Shown here: positions 27,099-34,160 of the stretch, piece after piece
Numbering within the stretch: position 1 is the stretch's first letter
Layout of the letters: every line of letters begins with the position of its first letter
Source of the DNA: Pseudoclavibacter sp. RFBB5
Lineage (GTDB): Bacteria > Actinomycetota > Actinomycetes > Actinomycetales > Microbacteriaceae
DNA: 64,000 bases
Direction of reading: 5' to 3'
NCBI RefSeq assembly: GCF_002931555.1
Contig: NZ_PSTZ01000007.1
Coordinates: 1,116,001-1,180,000 of the forward strand
Made by a program: the position numbers and the translations under genes
The notes under the pieces: generated by a model
Told to the model about the DNA's origin: nothing
Database searches by the model: none
The model's input: the letters and a program-made list of their open reading frames with translations, nothing else

Positions 27099-28868
27099 TC
27101 AGCGTCGCTTCTTGAAGAGCGTGCCGAACACGCCGCGCACGACCTCGCGCACGATCGTCTGGCCGGTGCGCGAGCCGAGGAGGTCGCTCACGACATTGCC
27201 GCCGCCCGTATCCTGCCTCGCCCTGGTGGTGGTGCGGGTCTGCGTGCGCGAGCGCGTGGCCCTCTCGGCGCGATCCCGCTCCTTCGCATCCTTCGCGGCC
27301 TGCTTCTCGGCCTCGGCGGCCGCAGCTTCCGCGCGCTCCCGCTCTGCCGCGGCGTTCATCTTCGACGTGAGCACCTCATGCGCCGACTGCGGATCGAGCA
27401 CCGGCGCATACCGCGGGTACAGGGACGACGAGGCGACGAGCTGCCGGAGGCCATCTTCCGGGGTCGGCGACATGGATGCCTGCGGGGCGCGCAGCCGAGT
27501 CCAGGCGACCGGTGAGGGCGCGCCCTTCTCGTTCATGACCGTGACGATCGCCTCACCGGTGGCGAGCTGCGTGAGCACCTCTTCGAGGTCGTACCCGCTC
27601 TTGGGATACGTGCGCACCGTCTGCCGCAGAGCGGTCGCGTCGTCTGGCGTGTGTGCCCGCAGCTGGTGCTGGATGCGCGAGCCGAGCTGGGCGAGCACGT
27701 CGTCCGGCACGTCCTTGGGCGTCTGCGTGACGAAGAAGATGCCGACGCCCTTGGAGCGGATGAGCCGAACCGTCTGCGTGATCTGCTCGATGAATGCCTT
27801 CGAGGCGCCGGAGAAGAGCAGGTGCGCCTCGTCGAAGAAGAACACGAGCTTCGGCTTGTCGAGGTCGCCGACCTCGGGGAGCTCGTTGAACAGGTCCGCG
27901 AGCAGCCACATGAGGAACGTCGAGAAGAGCGCCGGGTTGCTGGCCACTCCGGGGAGCTCGAGCAGGCTGACGACCCCACGCCCGTCGTCCGTGACACGCA
28001 GGAACTCGCGGGTATCGATCTCGGTCTCGCCGAAGAAGATGTCAGCGCCCTGCTCGGAGAAGTTCACGAGCTCCCGCAGGATCACGCCGGCGGTCTGCTT
28101 CGAGAGGCCGCCGATTCCCTCGAGCTCGGCCTTGCCTTCTGCGCTCGTGAGGTACTGGAGCACCGTGCGCAGGTCCGACAGGTCCACGAGCGCGAGCCCG
28201 TGCTCATCCGCGAAGTGGAAGACGAGGCCGAGGCTCGACTCCTGCGTCTTGTTGAGGCCGAGCACCTTGGACAGCATGAGGGGTCCGAAGCTCGACACGG
28301 TCGCGCGGATCGGAACGCCGATGCCCCGCCCGCCGAGCGAGAACACCTCGGTCGGCGCGGCAGCGGGCACCCAGTCCTGGCCGATGCCCCGCGTGCGCGC
28401 GAGCAGCGCGTCGTTCGGCTCACCCGGGGTGGCGATGCCGGACAGGTCTCCCTTGATGTCGGCCGCGAACACGGGCACCCCAGCCGCCGAGAGCTGCTCG
28501 GCGAGCACCTGCAGGGTCTTCGTCTTGCCGGTGCCAGTTGCCCCAGCGACGAGCCCGTGGCGATTCGTCATCGCAAGCGGGATGCGCACCGGCACCCCTG
28601 GCACGGCCTCGCCGTTCACGATGGCGCCGATCTCGAGCGCAGCCGCCTCGAACGCGTACCCGGCACGCACGGCCTCGAGCTGCTGCTCGTCCAGCGGACC
28701 GGAGACGCTCGCCGCGGTGGCGGAAGCGGGAGCGGGCTCGGGCACGGGCACGGGCTCGGACTCGGCGGCCGCGGAGGCCTCAGCCTCTGCCTCGGCGGCA
28801 GCGAGGGCGGCCGTGGCTTCCTCGAGTGCTCTGCGTGCGGCTTCGATACGGGCATCGGCGTCAGTCAT
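27099..28868 (-). CDS. HerA-like ATPase (DUF853)
   Basis: A 589-residue P-loop ATPase of the HerA/VirB4-related DUF853 family. An Ala/Glu coiled coil and Pro/Val linker occupy residues 1-60. The core follows with Walker A GATGTGKT (near 110), Walker B VFFFDEAHLLF (near 345), and FFVTQTPKDVPDDVLAQLGSR containing the sensor and arginine-finger region. The tail is a charged helix and ends in a basic Lys/Arg cluster. Family members are predicted hexameric DNA or protein translocases; the role in actinobacteria is unknown. ATG 28868 is divergent from the SRPBCC gene. Confidence 0.85.
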   Translation of the reverse strand: MTDADARIEAARRALEEATAALAAAEAEAEASAAAESEPVPVPEPAPASATAASVSGPLDEQQLEAVRAGYAFEAAALEIGAIVNGEAVPGVPVRIPLAMTNRHGLVAGATGTGKTKTLQVLAEQLSAAGVPVFAADIKGDLSGIATPGEPNDALLARTRGIGQDWVPAAAPTEVFSLGGRGIGVPIRATVSSFGPLMLSKVLGLNKTQESSLGLVFHFADEHGLALVDLSDLRTVLQYLTSAEGKAELEGIGGLSKQTAGVILRELVNFSEQGADIFFGETEIDTREFLRVTDDGRGVVSLLELPGVASNPALFSTFLMWLLADLFNELPEVGDLDKPKLVFFFDEAHLLFSGASKAFIEQITQTVRLIRSKGVGIFFVTQTPKDVPDDVLAQLGSRIQHQLRAHTPDDATALRQTVRTYPKSGYDLEEVLTQLATGEAIVTVMNEKGAPSPVAWTRLRAPQASMSPTPEDGLRQLVASSSLYPRYAPVLDPQSAHEVLTSKMNAAAERERAEAAAAEAEKQAAKDAKERDRAERATRSRTQTRTTTRARQDTGGGNVVSDLLGSRTGQTIVREVVRGVFGTLFKKRR

Positions 28869-28901
28869 GGCACCAGGCTAGTCACTCCTAGACTTGGTTC
28901 C

Positions 28902-29354
28902 ATGCCTCAGCTGGAAGCGTCCGTGATCGTGCCACTCTCCCCCGACGAGGCGTTCGCGCTCGCGCACACCGTCGGCGAGGCACGCAGCTGGGACCCTGGC
29001 GTCGTCCGCAGCCAGTACATCCGCGGCGCAAGCGCACCCCACCCTGGCGCGCACTTCTTCACGAAGACCCCGAGCGGGCGGCGCATGATCCTCGAGCTGC
29101 GTGTTGTGCACGCGCCGCTCATGAGCGCCGCAGAGATGGTCAAGGGCCCTGCCTGGCTCGCCTCGTTCGGTGAGGGCTGGCGGTTCGAGGCCGTCGACGG
29201 CGGCACGAAGGCGACCTGGAAGTACACGTACAAGCTCGCTTCCCCGGTCTTCGCCTCGACGCTCGGAGCTGCGACGAAGCCCGTATTCGACCGCGAGCTC
29301 AAGGAACGTGCCGACGCGTTCGCATCACGGGCCGAGCAGCTCGCCGCCGTCTGA
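28902..29354 (+). CDS. SRPBCC family protein
   Basis: A 150-residue START/Bet v1-like protein: the opening strand LEASVIVPLSPDEAFALAH, WDPGVVRSQYIRG, and a long C-terminal helix (DRELKERADAFASRAEQLA). These proteins form a hydrophobic cavity for lipid or polyketide ligands. The ligand is unknown. ATG 28902 follows a short divergent promoter region of 33 bases shared with the HerA-like gene. Confidence 0.8.
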   Translation: MPQLEASVIVPLSPDEAFALAHTVGEARSWDPGVVRSQYIRGASAPHPGAHFFTKTPSGRRMILELRVVHAPLMSAAEMVKGPAWLASFGEGWRFEAVDGGTKATWKYTYKLASPVFASTLGAATKPVFDRELKERADAFASRAEQLAAV

Positions 29355-29365
29355 CAGCGGAACCG

Positions 29366-29860
29366 CTAAGCGGCTGGCAGGTAGGCGGCCCACTCCGGCA
29401 GCTCACGCTCGACGCTGCGCGGTGACCAGCCGGTGGCCCGCGGCGGCCGTGGGGTGAGGCGGAGTCGCCACCCCATCTCCCCCGGCGTCTTGTCGCCCTT
29501 GACGTTGTTGCAGCGCAGGCAGCACGCGACGAGGTTCTCCCAGCTGTCGCGCCCTCCTCTCGAGCGGGGCAGGATGTGGTCGATCGTGTTCGCGAACCCG
29601 TCGCAGTAGCCGCACCGGTTCGCGTCCCGGCGCAGCACTCCCTTCCGGCTGACGGGCTGCATGCGCGCCATGGGCACGCGCACGTACCTGGTGAGCAGGA
29701 TGACGCGAGGCCGCTCCCAGACGCCGCTGGACGCGAGCACGGGGTGCTCCTCATCCACATCGATGACGCTTGCCTTGCCGTGGAGCACCAGCACGAGCGC
29801 CCGCCGGTCGGAGACCACCCCGAGTGGTTCGTAGCCTGCGTTCAGGACGAGAGTTCGCAT
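29366..29860 (-). CDS. HNH endonuclease domain protein
   Basis: A 164-residue protein with an HNH domain: CGYCDGFANTIDHILPRSRGG (zinc CxxC and the central H), then ENLVACCLRCNNVKGD (second CxxC and N). The N-terminal half, beginning MRTLVLNAGYEPLG, is the well-conserved lead-in of a widespread actinobacterial HNH family. The substrate is unknown; some relatives are restriction or repair nucleases. A T-rich terminator sits just 26 bases before its ATG, so it either has its own downstream promoter or is subject to attenuation. Confidence 0.88.
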   Translation of the reverse strand: MRTLVLNAGYEPLGVVSDRRALVLVLHGKASVIDVDEEHPVLASSGVWERPRVILLTRYVRVPMARMQPVSRKGVLRRDANRCGYCDGFANTIDHILPRSRGGRDSWENLVACCLRCNNVKGDKTPGEMGWRLRLTPRPPRATGWSPRSVERELPEWAAYLPAA

Positions 29861-29886
29861 CGCGGACCTGCTTTCGCATCCGTACG

Positions 29887-29920
29887 AAAAAAGGGCACCG
29901 CCCGGATCGGCGGCACCCTT
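29887..29920 (-). terminator. T-rich intrinsic terminator upstream of the HNH gene
   Basis: On the minus strand a perfect 12-bp stem (29909-29920 with 29891-29902) is followed by six T residues. This is the only classical Rho-independent terminator in the window. It ends a transcript that would begin in the 200-base gene-free stretch at 29921-30105. Confidence 0.85.
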
Positions 29921-30109
29921 GAATCGAGTAGGTAGATGGACTGACGAGACTCGTCGGCCTGTATTCGCATGGTCTGACAGGCTTCACCGCTCTGGTAGAC
30001 GTCGAGGGCTGAGCACGCGCGCGCATCCGTGGCGTGGATGCTGCTGCGTGCCCTCATTGACGCTCCCGAGTGTCGTCGATCTGGCATCAGCGTAGACCAC
30101 GCATGCAGA
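29921..30109 (-). other. Gene-free stretch, possible small RNA or leader
   Basis: About 190 bases with no convincing protein: a small minus-strand frame (29842-30138) crosses the terminator and reads into the HNH gene without family-like sequence. A TACGCT hexamer (30089-30094, minus strand) could be a -10 element, but no good -35 is seen. Small hairpins (GACGA-GTC-TCGTC; CATCC-n6-GGATG) precede the terminator at 29887. It may be a non-coding RNA or an attenuator leader of the HNH gene. I cannot match it to tmRNA, 4.5S RNA, RNase P or a known riboswitch. Confidence 0.4.
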
Positions 30110-30179
30110 ATGCGGGAGGGGCATCTTCGCTTGTTCACGGGCCGGAAAGGCCCGAGACAGGAAGCTGCCCCTCCCGCAT
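30110..30179 (-). terminator. Nested hairpin after the NlpC/P60 gene
   Basis: A 14-bp outer stem (30110-30123 with 30166-30179) encloses a second hairpin (GGGCC-n5-GGCCC at 30139-30153). It starts 17 bases past the hydrolase stop. No T-tract. Confidence 0.75.
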
Positions 30180-30195
30180 CAGGAGGACCGAGGGG

Positions 30196-31236
30196 TCAGA
30201 GGCGCACGAAGTAGTAGCTGCCACCGGCGTCGAGGCCGCCGAGCTCGACCATGCGACCCTCGGTCGGAGCGTCGATCATCTGTCCGTTGCCGGCGTAGAT
30301 GCCGACATGGAAGTTCGGGAAGATGACGAGGTCGCCCGGCTGCGGGTCGGAGACACGCGTTCCGGCGGCCGCCTGCGCGCTCACGCCGTGCGCGACATCC
30401 ACACCGTGGAGGCCGAAGACGTACTTCACGAGACCGGAGCAGTCGAAGCCGTCTGGCGTCGCTCCGCCGAACACGTACGGCGAGACGCCGATGAACTGCG
30501 AGGCGGTCTCGACGACGCTGGCGCCGACAGCACTCTGTCCGCTCGCTCCGCTGGCGTCAGCCCTTGTCGTGTCTGCCGAAGTCGCGTCGGCCGTTGGCTC
30601 GGGCGTCGCCACGGCGGCGACCTGGTCTGCACTGAAGCTGACGACCGATGTCTCGGTGCGGTCGGTGACGGTCTCTGGTGCAGGAACGGCGGGAGTCGCA
30701 TCGGCGACCGCATCGGCGATGGCCGCCTCGACGGATGCCTGGTCGTTCTGCGCGTCTGCGTTGGTGTCGTCGGAGGTGCCGTCCTGGGCTGTCACGGCAC
30801 TGGAGAGGCTTGCCTCGCTGGCCGGCGCCGCCATCGTGCTCGGCACGATGGCGCCTGCGGTCGTGACGGCGGCGAGCGACGCCGCGATGGCGAGGCCGCC
30901 GGCGACGCGGCGCCGGGCGACGAGCTGCTTGGGGCGTGGGGCACGGAACGTCATGGCGCGCTCGCCCGCGAACGATGCTGGAACCGCGGGTCCGGATGAG
31001 GCCGCTCCGGCGGACGTGGCCGCGGCCTGCTCGGCAGGGACGACCGAGAGAAGCGAGGTCATCGCGTTGCGCTCGATGCGACCGGTCTCTTCGACCTGAG
31101 CGGATGCAGAGGACTGATGGTTGGCGACGGAGGCGAACGCCGATGCGCTCAGCGACTTCGTGGCAGCTGCGACGGGGCGCACACCGGTCTGGCGTTCGAT
31201 GGCGCGTGCCTCGCGACGAGTCAGCGTGGTGCTCAT
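30196..31236 (-). CDS. NlpC/P60 cell-wall hydrolase, paralogue A
   Basis: A 346-residue protein. The N-terminal ~108 residues are hydrophilic and open with LTRREARAIERQTG; a basic cluster (ARRR) then precedes a hydrophobic helix (about 110-130) ending in an Ala-rich cleavage-like site. An Ala/Asp/Thr linker leads to the C-terminal NlpC/P60 domain (about 235-346) with canonical catalytic residues C266 (FDCSGL) and H310 (FHVGIYAG). Such enzymes cut peptidoglycan stem peptides. ATG 31236 has a good ribosome site (AAGGAA). It is the third of three tandem paralogues and has its own promoter. Confidence 0.88.
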   Translation of the reverse strand: MSTTLTRREARAIERQTGVRPVAAATKSLSASAFASVANHQSSASAQVEETGRIERNAMTSLLSVVPAEQAAATSAGAASSGPAVPASFAGERAMTFRAPRPKQLVARRRVAGGLAIAASLAAVTTAGAIVPSTMAAPASEASLSSAVTAQDGTSDDTNADAQNDQASVEAAIADAVADATPAVPAPETVTDRTETSVVSFSADQVAAVATPEPTADATSADTTRADASGASGQSAVGASVVETASQFIGVSPYVFGGATPDGFDCSGLVKYVFGLHGVDVAHGVSAQAAAGTRVSDPQPGDLVIFPNFHVGIYAGNGQMIDAPTEGRMVELGGLDAGGSYYFVRL

Positions 31237-31287
31237 GGATTTCCTTCGGGTGGAGCTGAGCACCAACCGGTGCCCTGGACTCCGACG

Positions 31288-31359
31288 AGCGTAACCGTTT
31301 ATAACGGAATTGTCACGCTCAGATCACAGAAGCATCCCAAAACGTCACGTTTGGGTCAC
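31288..31359 (-). promoter_or_regulatory. Promoter and repeat operator of NlpC/P60 gene A
   Basis: Minus-strand promoter with -35 GTGACA (31311-31316), a 17-base spacer and -10 TACGCT (31288-31293). Two pentamer pairs sit at the -35 and upstream: GTCAC-n6-ATCAC at 31312-31327 and GTCAC-n6-GTCAC at 31344-31359 (plus-strand reading). The same layout precedes paralogues B and C. The repeat form GTnAC-n6-GTnAC is known for MtrA/AfsQ1-type response regulators. Confidence 0.7.
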
Positions 31360-31364
31360 GAAGA

Positions 31365-31402
31365 ACGACGCCGCGCACAGCAGATGCTGTGCGCGGCGTC
31401 GT
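31365..31402 (-). terminator. Hairpin after NlpC/P60 gene B
   Basis: A perfect 18-bp stem (31365-31382 with 31385-31402) with a two-base gap, 28 bases past the stop of gene B. Confidence 0.85.
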
Positions 31403-31429
31403 GATGCAACGAGTCCGAACTGGCCGAAC

Positions 31430-32608
31430 CTAGTTGAACGTGTAGTACACGGGGTTGCTCCACCAGATGGAGCGGTACTGCACGACCTTGCCGCCGTATC
31501 CGGGTGAGTCGATGACCATTCCGTCGCCGGCATAGATGCCGATGTGCGCTCCTGGCTGCACGACGAGGTCGCCGGGCTGGGGGCTGGACGTCTGGCGGGC
31601 GCCTGCGATCTGGTTGCTGACCGATCCAGACAGCGAGATGCCCTGCGTGGCGTAGACGGCCTTGGTGAGATCGGTGCAGGCGGGGAAGTACGAGCCGACG
31701 TAGCTGTGCGCGGCGGCGATCAAGCTCGACGTGTCGACGTTGCCCGATCCTGATGAGGAAGCACCTGACGAGGATGGCGACGACGAGGTCGTCGAGGTCT
31801 GGCTGCTGGTGCCGCCGCCGGACGATGTGCTGGACGACGTCGACGACTCCGCCTCTGGCTCCTGAGTCTCATCGGGAGTCGGCGTCGGGGTCGGGGTCTC
31901 GGCGACCGCGGCCAGGTCGTCGCTCGAGATGGAGACGACGGTCGAGTCAGTGCGGTCGACGGCGACCTCGGGAGCCGCGACGAGGGCGACTTCCTCGGCG
32001 GGCGCAGCTTCCGCGGCGGGAGTCGTGGTGGTGTCGGCGGGAGCGGCAGTTGCGTCCGGTGCGGTCGCTGCGACCAGGTTGGCCTGTGACTGCACCTCGC
32101 TCTTGCCATCTGCGACAGCCGCTGGGACGACGATGCCTGCCGTGGCGGCGGCGGCAACCGTCGCGGCGGCGGCGAAGCTCGCGGCCGTGCGGCGGCGACC
32201 GCGGGCTACAAGCGCGGCCGGCTTGGCCGCACGGATGCTCACCGCTCGGCCCGTGAAGGCTTCCGAGATGGGGGTCACGTCGGCCGAGGGCGCATCGTCG
32301 GCCTGCTCGGCTGCCTGGAAGGCGGCGCGGTCGACCGCGGGCGCAACGGGAAGAACAGAGACGAGCGAGCCGTGCTGGTTGCGCTCGATGCGAGCCGTGT
32401 CGTGCACGGATGCTGCTGTGGCGTCAGGGCGCGAGGTCTCCGTCGCCGAGAGCTCGGCGATGGACGCGTCGATGACCGGGGCAGAGACCCCGGTGACTGC
32501 CGCGGGAGCCGCGGCTGGCCGAACTCCGGTCTGCCGCTCGATCGCGCGGGCTTCGCGGCGGGTCAGCACCTTGGTGCTGTCCGTGCGCGGGGTGCTCGAT
32601 GTGCTCAA
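31430..32608 (-). CDS. NlpC/P60-like protein, paralogue B (variant active site)
   Basis: A 392-residue paralogue of A and C. The start is TTG 32608, preceded by GAGGAGAAG. It shares the N-terminal LTRREARAIERQTG motif, the IERNxxGxLVSVLP motif (near 74-87) and the RRR-plus-hydrophobic segment (about 138-165). The linker contains a Ser/Thr/Gly-only stretch (about 255-290), likely unstructured wall-spanning sequence. In the C-terminal domain the catalytic Cys is kept (C311) but its surroundings read PACTDLT instead of the usual DCSGL; H355 is kept in HIGIYAG. It may still be a hydrolase with altered specificity. It has its own promoter and terminator. Confidence 0.82.
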   Translation of the reverse strand: MSTSSTPRTDSTKVLTRREARAIERQTGVRPAAAPAAVTGVSAPVIDASIAELSATETSRPDATAASVHDTARIERNQHGSLVSVLPVAPAVDRAAFQAAEQADDAPSADVTPISEAFTGRAVSIRAAKPAALVARGRRRTAASFAAAATVAAAATAGIVVPAAVADGKSEVQSQANLVAATAPDATAAPADTTTTPAAEAAPAEEVALVAAPEVAVDRTDSTVVSISSDDLAAVAETPTPTPTPDETQEPEAESSTSSSTSSGGGTSSQTSTTSSSPSSSGASSSGSGNVDTSSLIAAAHSYVGSYFPACTDLTKAVYATQGISLSGSVSNQIAGARQTSSPQPGDLVVQPGAHIGIYAGDGMVIDSPGYGGKVVQYRSIWWSNPVYYTFN

Positions 32609-32664
32609 GACTTCTCCTCGGGTGTTTTCGAACACCGTTGGAACCGGCATCCTCGACGCGTACG

Positions 32665-32704
32665 AGCCTACACAAAGGTCACAGAATTGTCACGGCCAGG
32701 TCAC
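32665..32704 (-). promoter_or_regulatory. Promoter and triple-repeat operator of NlpC/P60 gene B
   Basis: -35 GTGACA (32688-32693), 17-base spacer, -10 TAGGCT (32665-32670) on the minus strand. Three exact GTCAC pentamers lie at 32678, 32689 and 32700 in 11-bp phase, covering the -35 element and the spacer, with a degenerate copy (ATCAC) two turns further at 32722. Confidence 0.75.
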
Positions 32705-32741
32705 AAATCGATGCACGCGGAATCACGGAGCCATAACGACG

Positions 32742-32771
32742 AAGCGCGCCCAGCAGAAGCTGGACGCGCTT
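32742..32771 (-). terminator. Hairpin after NlpC/P60 gene C
   Basis: Arms 32742-32754 and 32759-32771 pair over 13 positions with one wobble position, loop AGAA, 18 bases past the stop of gene C. Confidence 0.8.
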
Positions 32772-32789
32772 GTCGAGGTGAATCGCTGC

Positions 32790-33884
32790 TTAGCGGAGCG
32801 TCACGAAGTAGGGGCTGCCCCACGAGATCGAGCGGTACATGACCGACCGCGAGCCGTCGCCCGGATCGTCGATGACCATTCCGTTGCCCGCGTAGATGCC
32901 GATGTGCTCACCGGGCCAGACGACGAGGTCGCCGGGCTGCGGGTTCGTGGTCGGTGTGCCCATCGCTGCCTGCGCGGAGACGCCACGCGGGAGCGAGATG
33001 CCGACTGCTGCATACGCAGCCTGCGTCAGCAGGTCACACGACCCGAAGAGCGTGCCGACGTAGCTCATGGCAGCGGAAGAGACGCTCGACGAGTCGACGC
33101 TGAGTCCACCGGTCGAAGCCGAAGTGGCCTGGCCGGAGGTGCTTCCGCCGGTGGACGTCGTGCCACCGGTCGAGGCGCGGGTGTCTGCCGTTGCCGTGGG
33201 CTCAGGAGTTGCGACGACTTCGGCGACCTGGTCGCTCGAGAACGTCACGACGCTCGACTCGGTGCGGTCGACCGCGACCTCGGGGGCCGCGACGAGGTCA
33301 ACTGAGACCTGCTCGGCAGTCGCTTCCTCGGTGGCCTCGGCTGTCGCGCTGGGCTCGGCCGCCGGAGCGTCCGTCTCAACGGTCGTAGCGGCGACGAGGT
33401 TGGCCTGGGCCTGGTCGGCACCGTTGCCGTCAGCCACTGCGGCCGGAACGACGACGCCAGCCGTCGCAATCGCGGCCGCCGTGGCAGCGGCGGCGAAGCC
33501 ACCTGCCGTGCGTCGGCGCTGGCGAGCGACGACTGCGGCAGGCTTGGCAGCGCGGATGCTCAGCGAGCGCCCCGTGAATGCCTCGGGGATCTCGATGACG
33601 TCGGCGAGCTTCGTCTCGACGGCCTCATCGCCAGCGACCTGGGGCAGTGCCGTGGTCGTGGGAAGCACGGAGACGAGCGCACCGAGTTCGTTGCGCTCGA
33701 TGTGAGCGGTGTCGTGCACAGATGCAGAGGGCGCTGAGGTGATCTCTGCGACCGAAGCCTCGATCACCGGCGCGGACACACCCGCGACACCGACGGTCGC
33801 CACCGGGCGCTGGCCCGTGCGGCGCTCGATCTCACGAGCCTGGCGTCGCGTCAGCGGTGCCGTGGCATTCGAAAAGTTTTCCAA
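32790..33884 (-). CDS. NlpC/P60-like protein, paralogue C (variant active site)
   Basis: A 364-residue paralogue. TTG 33884 is chosen because GGAGG lies six bases upstream and the sequence then begins LENFSNATAPLTRRQARE, aligning with the other two paralogues; the frame is open to 34046 but that part overlaps the promoter and leader. It has the shared IERN motif (near 62), RQRRR with a hydrophobic segment ending AVADG (about 121-153), a Thr/Ser/Gly linker, and a C-terminal domain with C283 in GSCDLLT and H327 in HIGIYAG. The DCSG signature is lost as in B. It is the farthest upstream of the three. Confidence 0.82.
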   Translation of the reverse strand: MENFSNATAPLTRRQAREIERRTGQRPVATVGVAGVSAPVIEASVAEITSAPSASVHDTAHIERNELGALVSVLPTTTALPQVAGDEAVETKLADVIEIPEAFTGRSLSIRAAKPAAVVARQRRRTAGGFAAAATAAAIATAGVVVPAAVADGNGADQAQANLVAATTVETDAPAAEPSATAEATEEATAEQVSVDLVAAPEVAVDRTESSVVTFSSDQVAEVVATPEPTATADTRASTGGTTSTGGSTSGQATSASTGGLSVDSSSVSSAAMSYVGTLFGSCDLLTQAAYAAVGISLPRGVSAQAAMGTPTTNPQPGDLVVWPGEHIGIYAGNGMVIDDPGDGSRSVMYRSISWGSPYFVTLR

Positions 33885-34011
33885 GTCGTTCCTCCAGCGC
33901 CTGACTCCTGGGAGCCGATCCCGCTCTTGCCTGTTACCAGGGGAAGCTAGGTCGAGGAGCGGGATGCGGCGCCTCGGCCTGCCAGCTATGCAGATTGCAT
34001 AGCTCATGACT
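33885..34011 (-). promoter_or_regulatory. Structured 5' leader of NlpC/P60 gene C
   Basis: About 125 transcribed bases lie between the promoter and TTG 33884, twice as long as for genes A and B. Two clear hairpins are present: a 9-bp stem with a 3-base loop (33984-33992 with 33996-34004) close to the expected transcript start, and a 9-bp stem (33918-33926 with 33957-33965) enclosing a small CCTG/CAGG hairpin. It could be a regulatory leader. c-di-AMP riboswitches often precede such genes, but I cannot find their conserved sequence here. Confidence 0.45.
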
Positions 34012-34017
34012 CGGACA

Positions 34018-34079
34018 ACACTAGTGGAAAACCTGTGAATTGTCACGCTTCGGTGTCAGAACCCTAACGCCGAGGTAAC
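34018..34079 (-). promoter_or_regulatory. Promoter and repeat operator of NlpC/P60 gene C
   Basis: -35 GTGACA (34041-34046), 17-base spacer, -10 TAGTGT (34018-34023). Upstream pentamers in exact 11-bp phase on the plus strand: GTCAC 34042, GTGTC 34053 (degenerate), CTAAC 34064 and GTAAC 34075. This is the same arrangement as in genes A and B, extended by one more turn. Confidence 0.65.
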
Positions 34080-34160
34080 GAGTCCCGGAATAGAGCGGAA
34101 GTCAGGCGCTTCGAGGTCCGCAGAACGCGGAGGAGATCTTCAGCTGGCCGTGACCAGATC

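Noticed and set aside
27112-28881. A 589-residue plus-strand open frame opposite the HerA-like gene
   Set aside because: It is a mirror of the minus-strand ATPase in GC-rich DNA; its translation is Ser/Arg-rich without domains, while the other strand has Walker motifs.
29842-30138. A 98-residue minus-strand frame across the gap before the HNH gene
   Set aside because: It runs through a T-rich terminator into the HNH gene, with no good ribosome site and no recognisable protein.
33885-34011. c-di-AMP (ydaO-type) riboswitch
   Set aside because: Position is suitable, but the conserved blocks of that class were not seen; kept only as an unclassified leader.
32790-34046. Longer start for NlpC/P60 gene C at 34046
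   Set aside because: That start lies upstream of the predicted -10 element and would translate the leader; the TTG at 33884 has a strong ribosome site and aligns with the paralogues.
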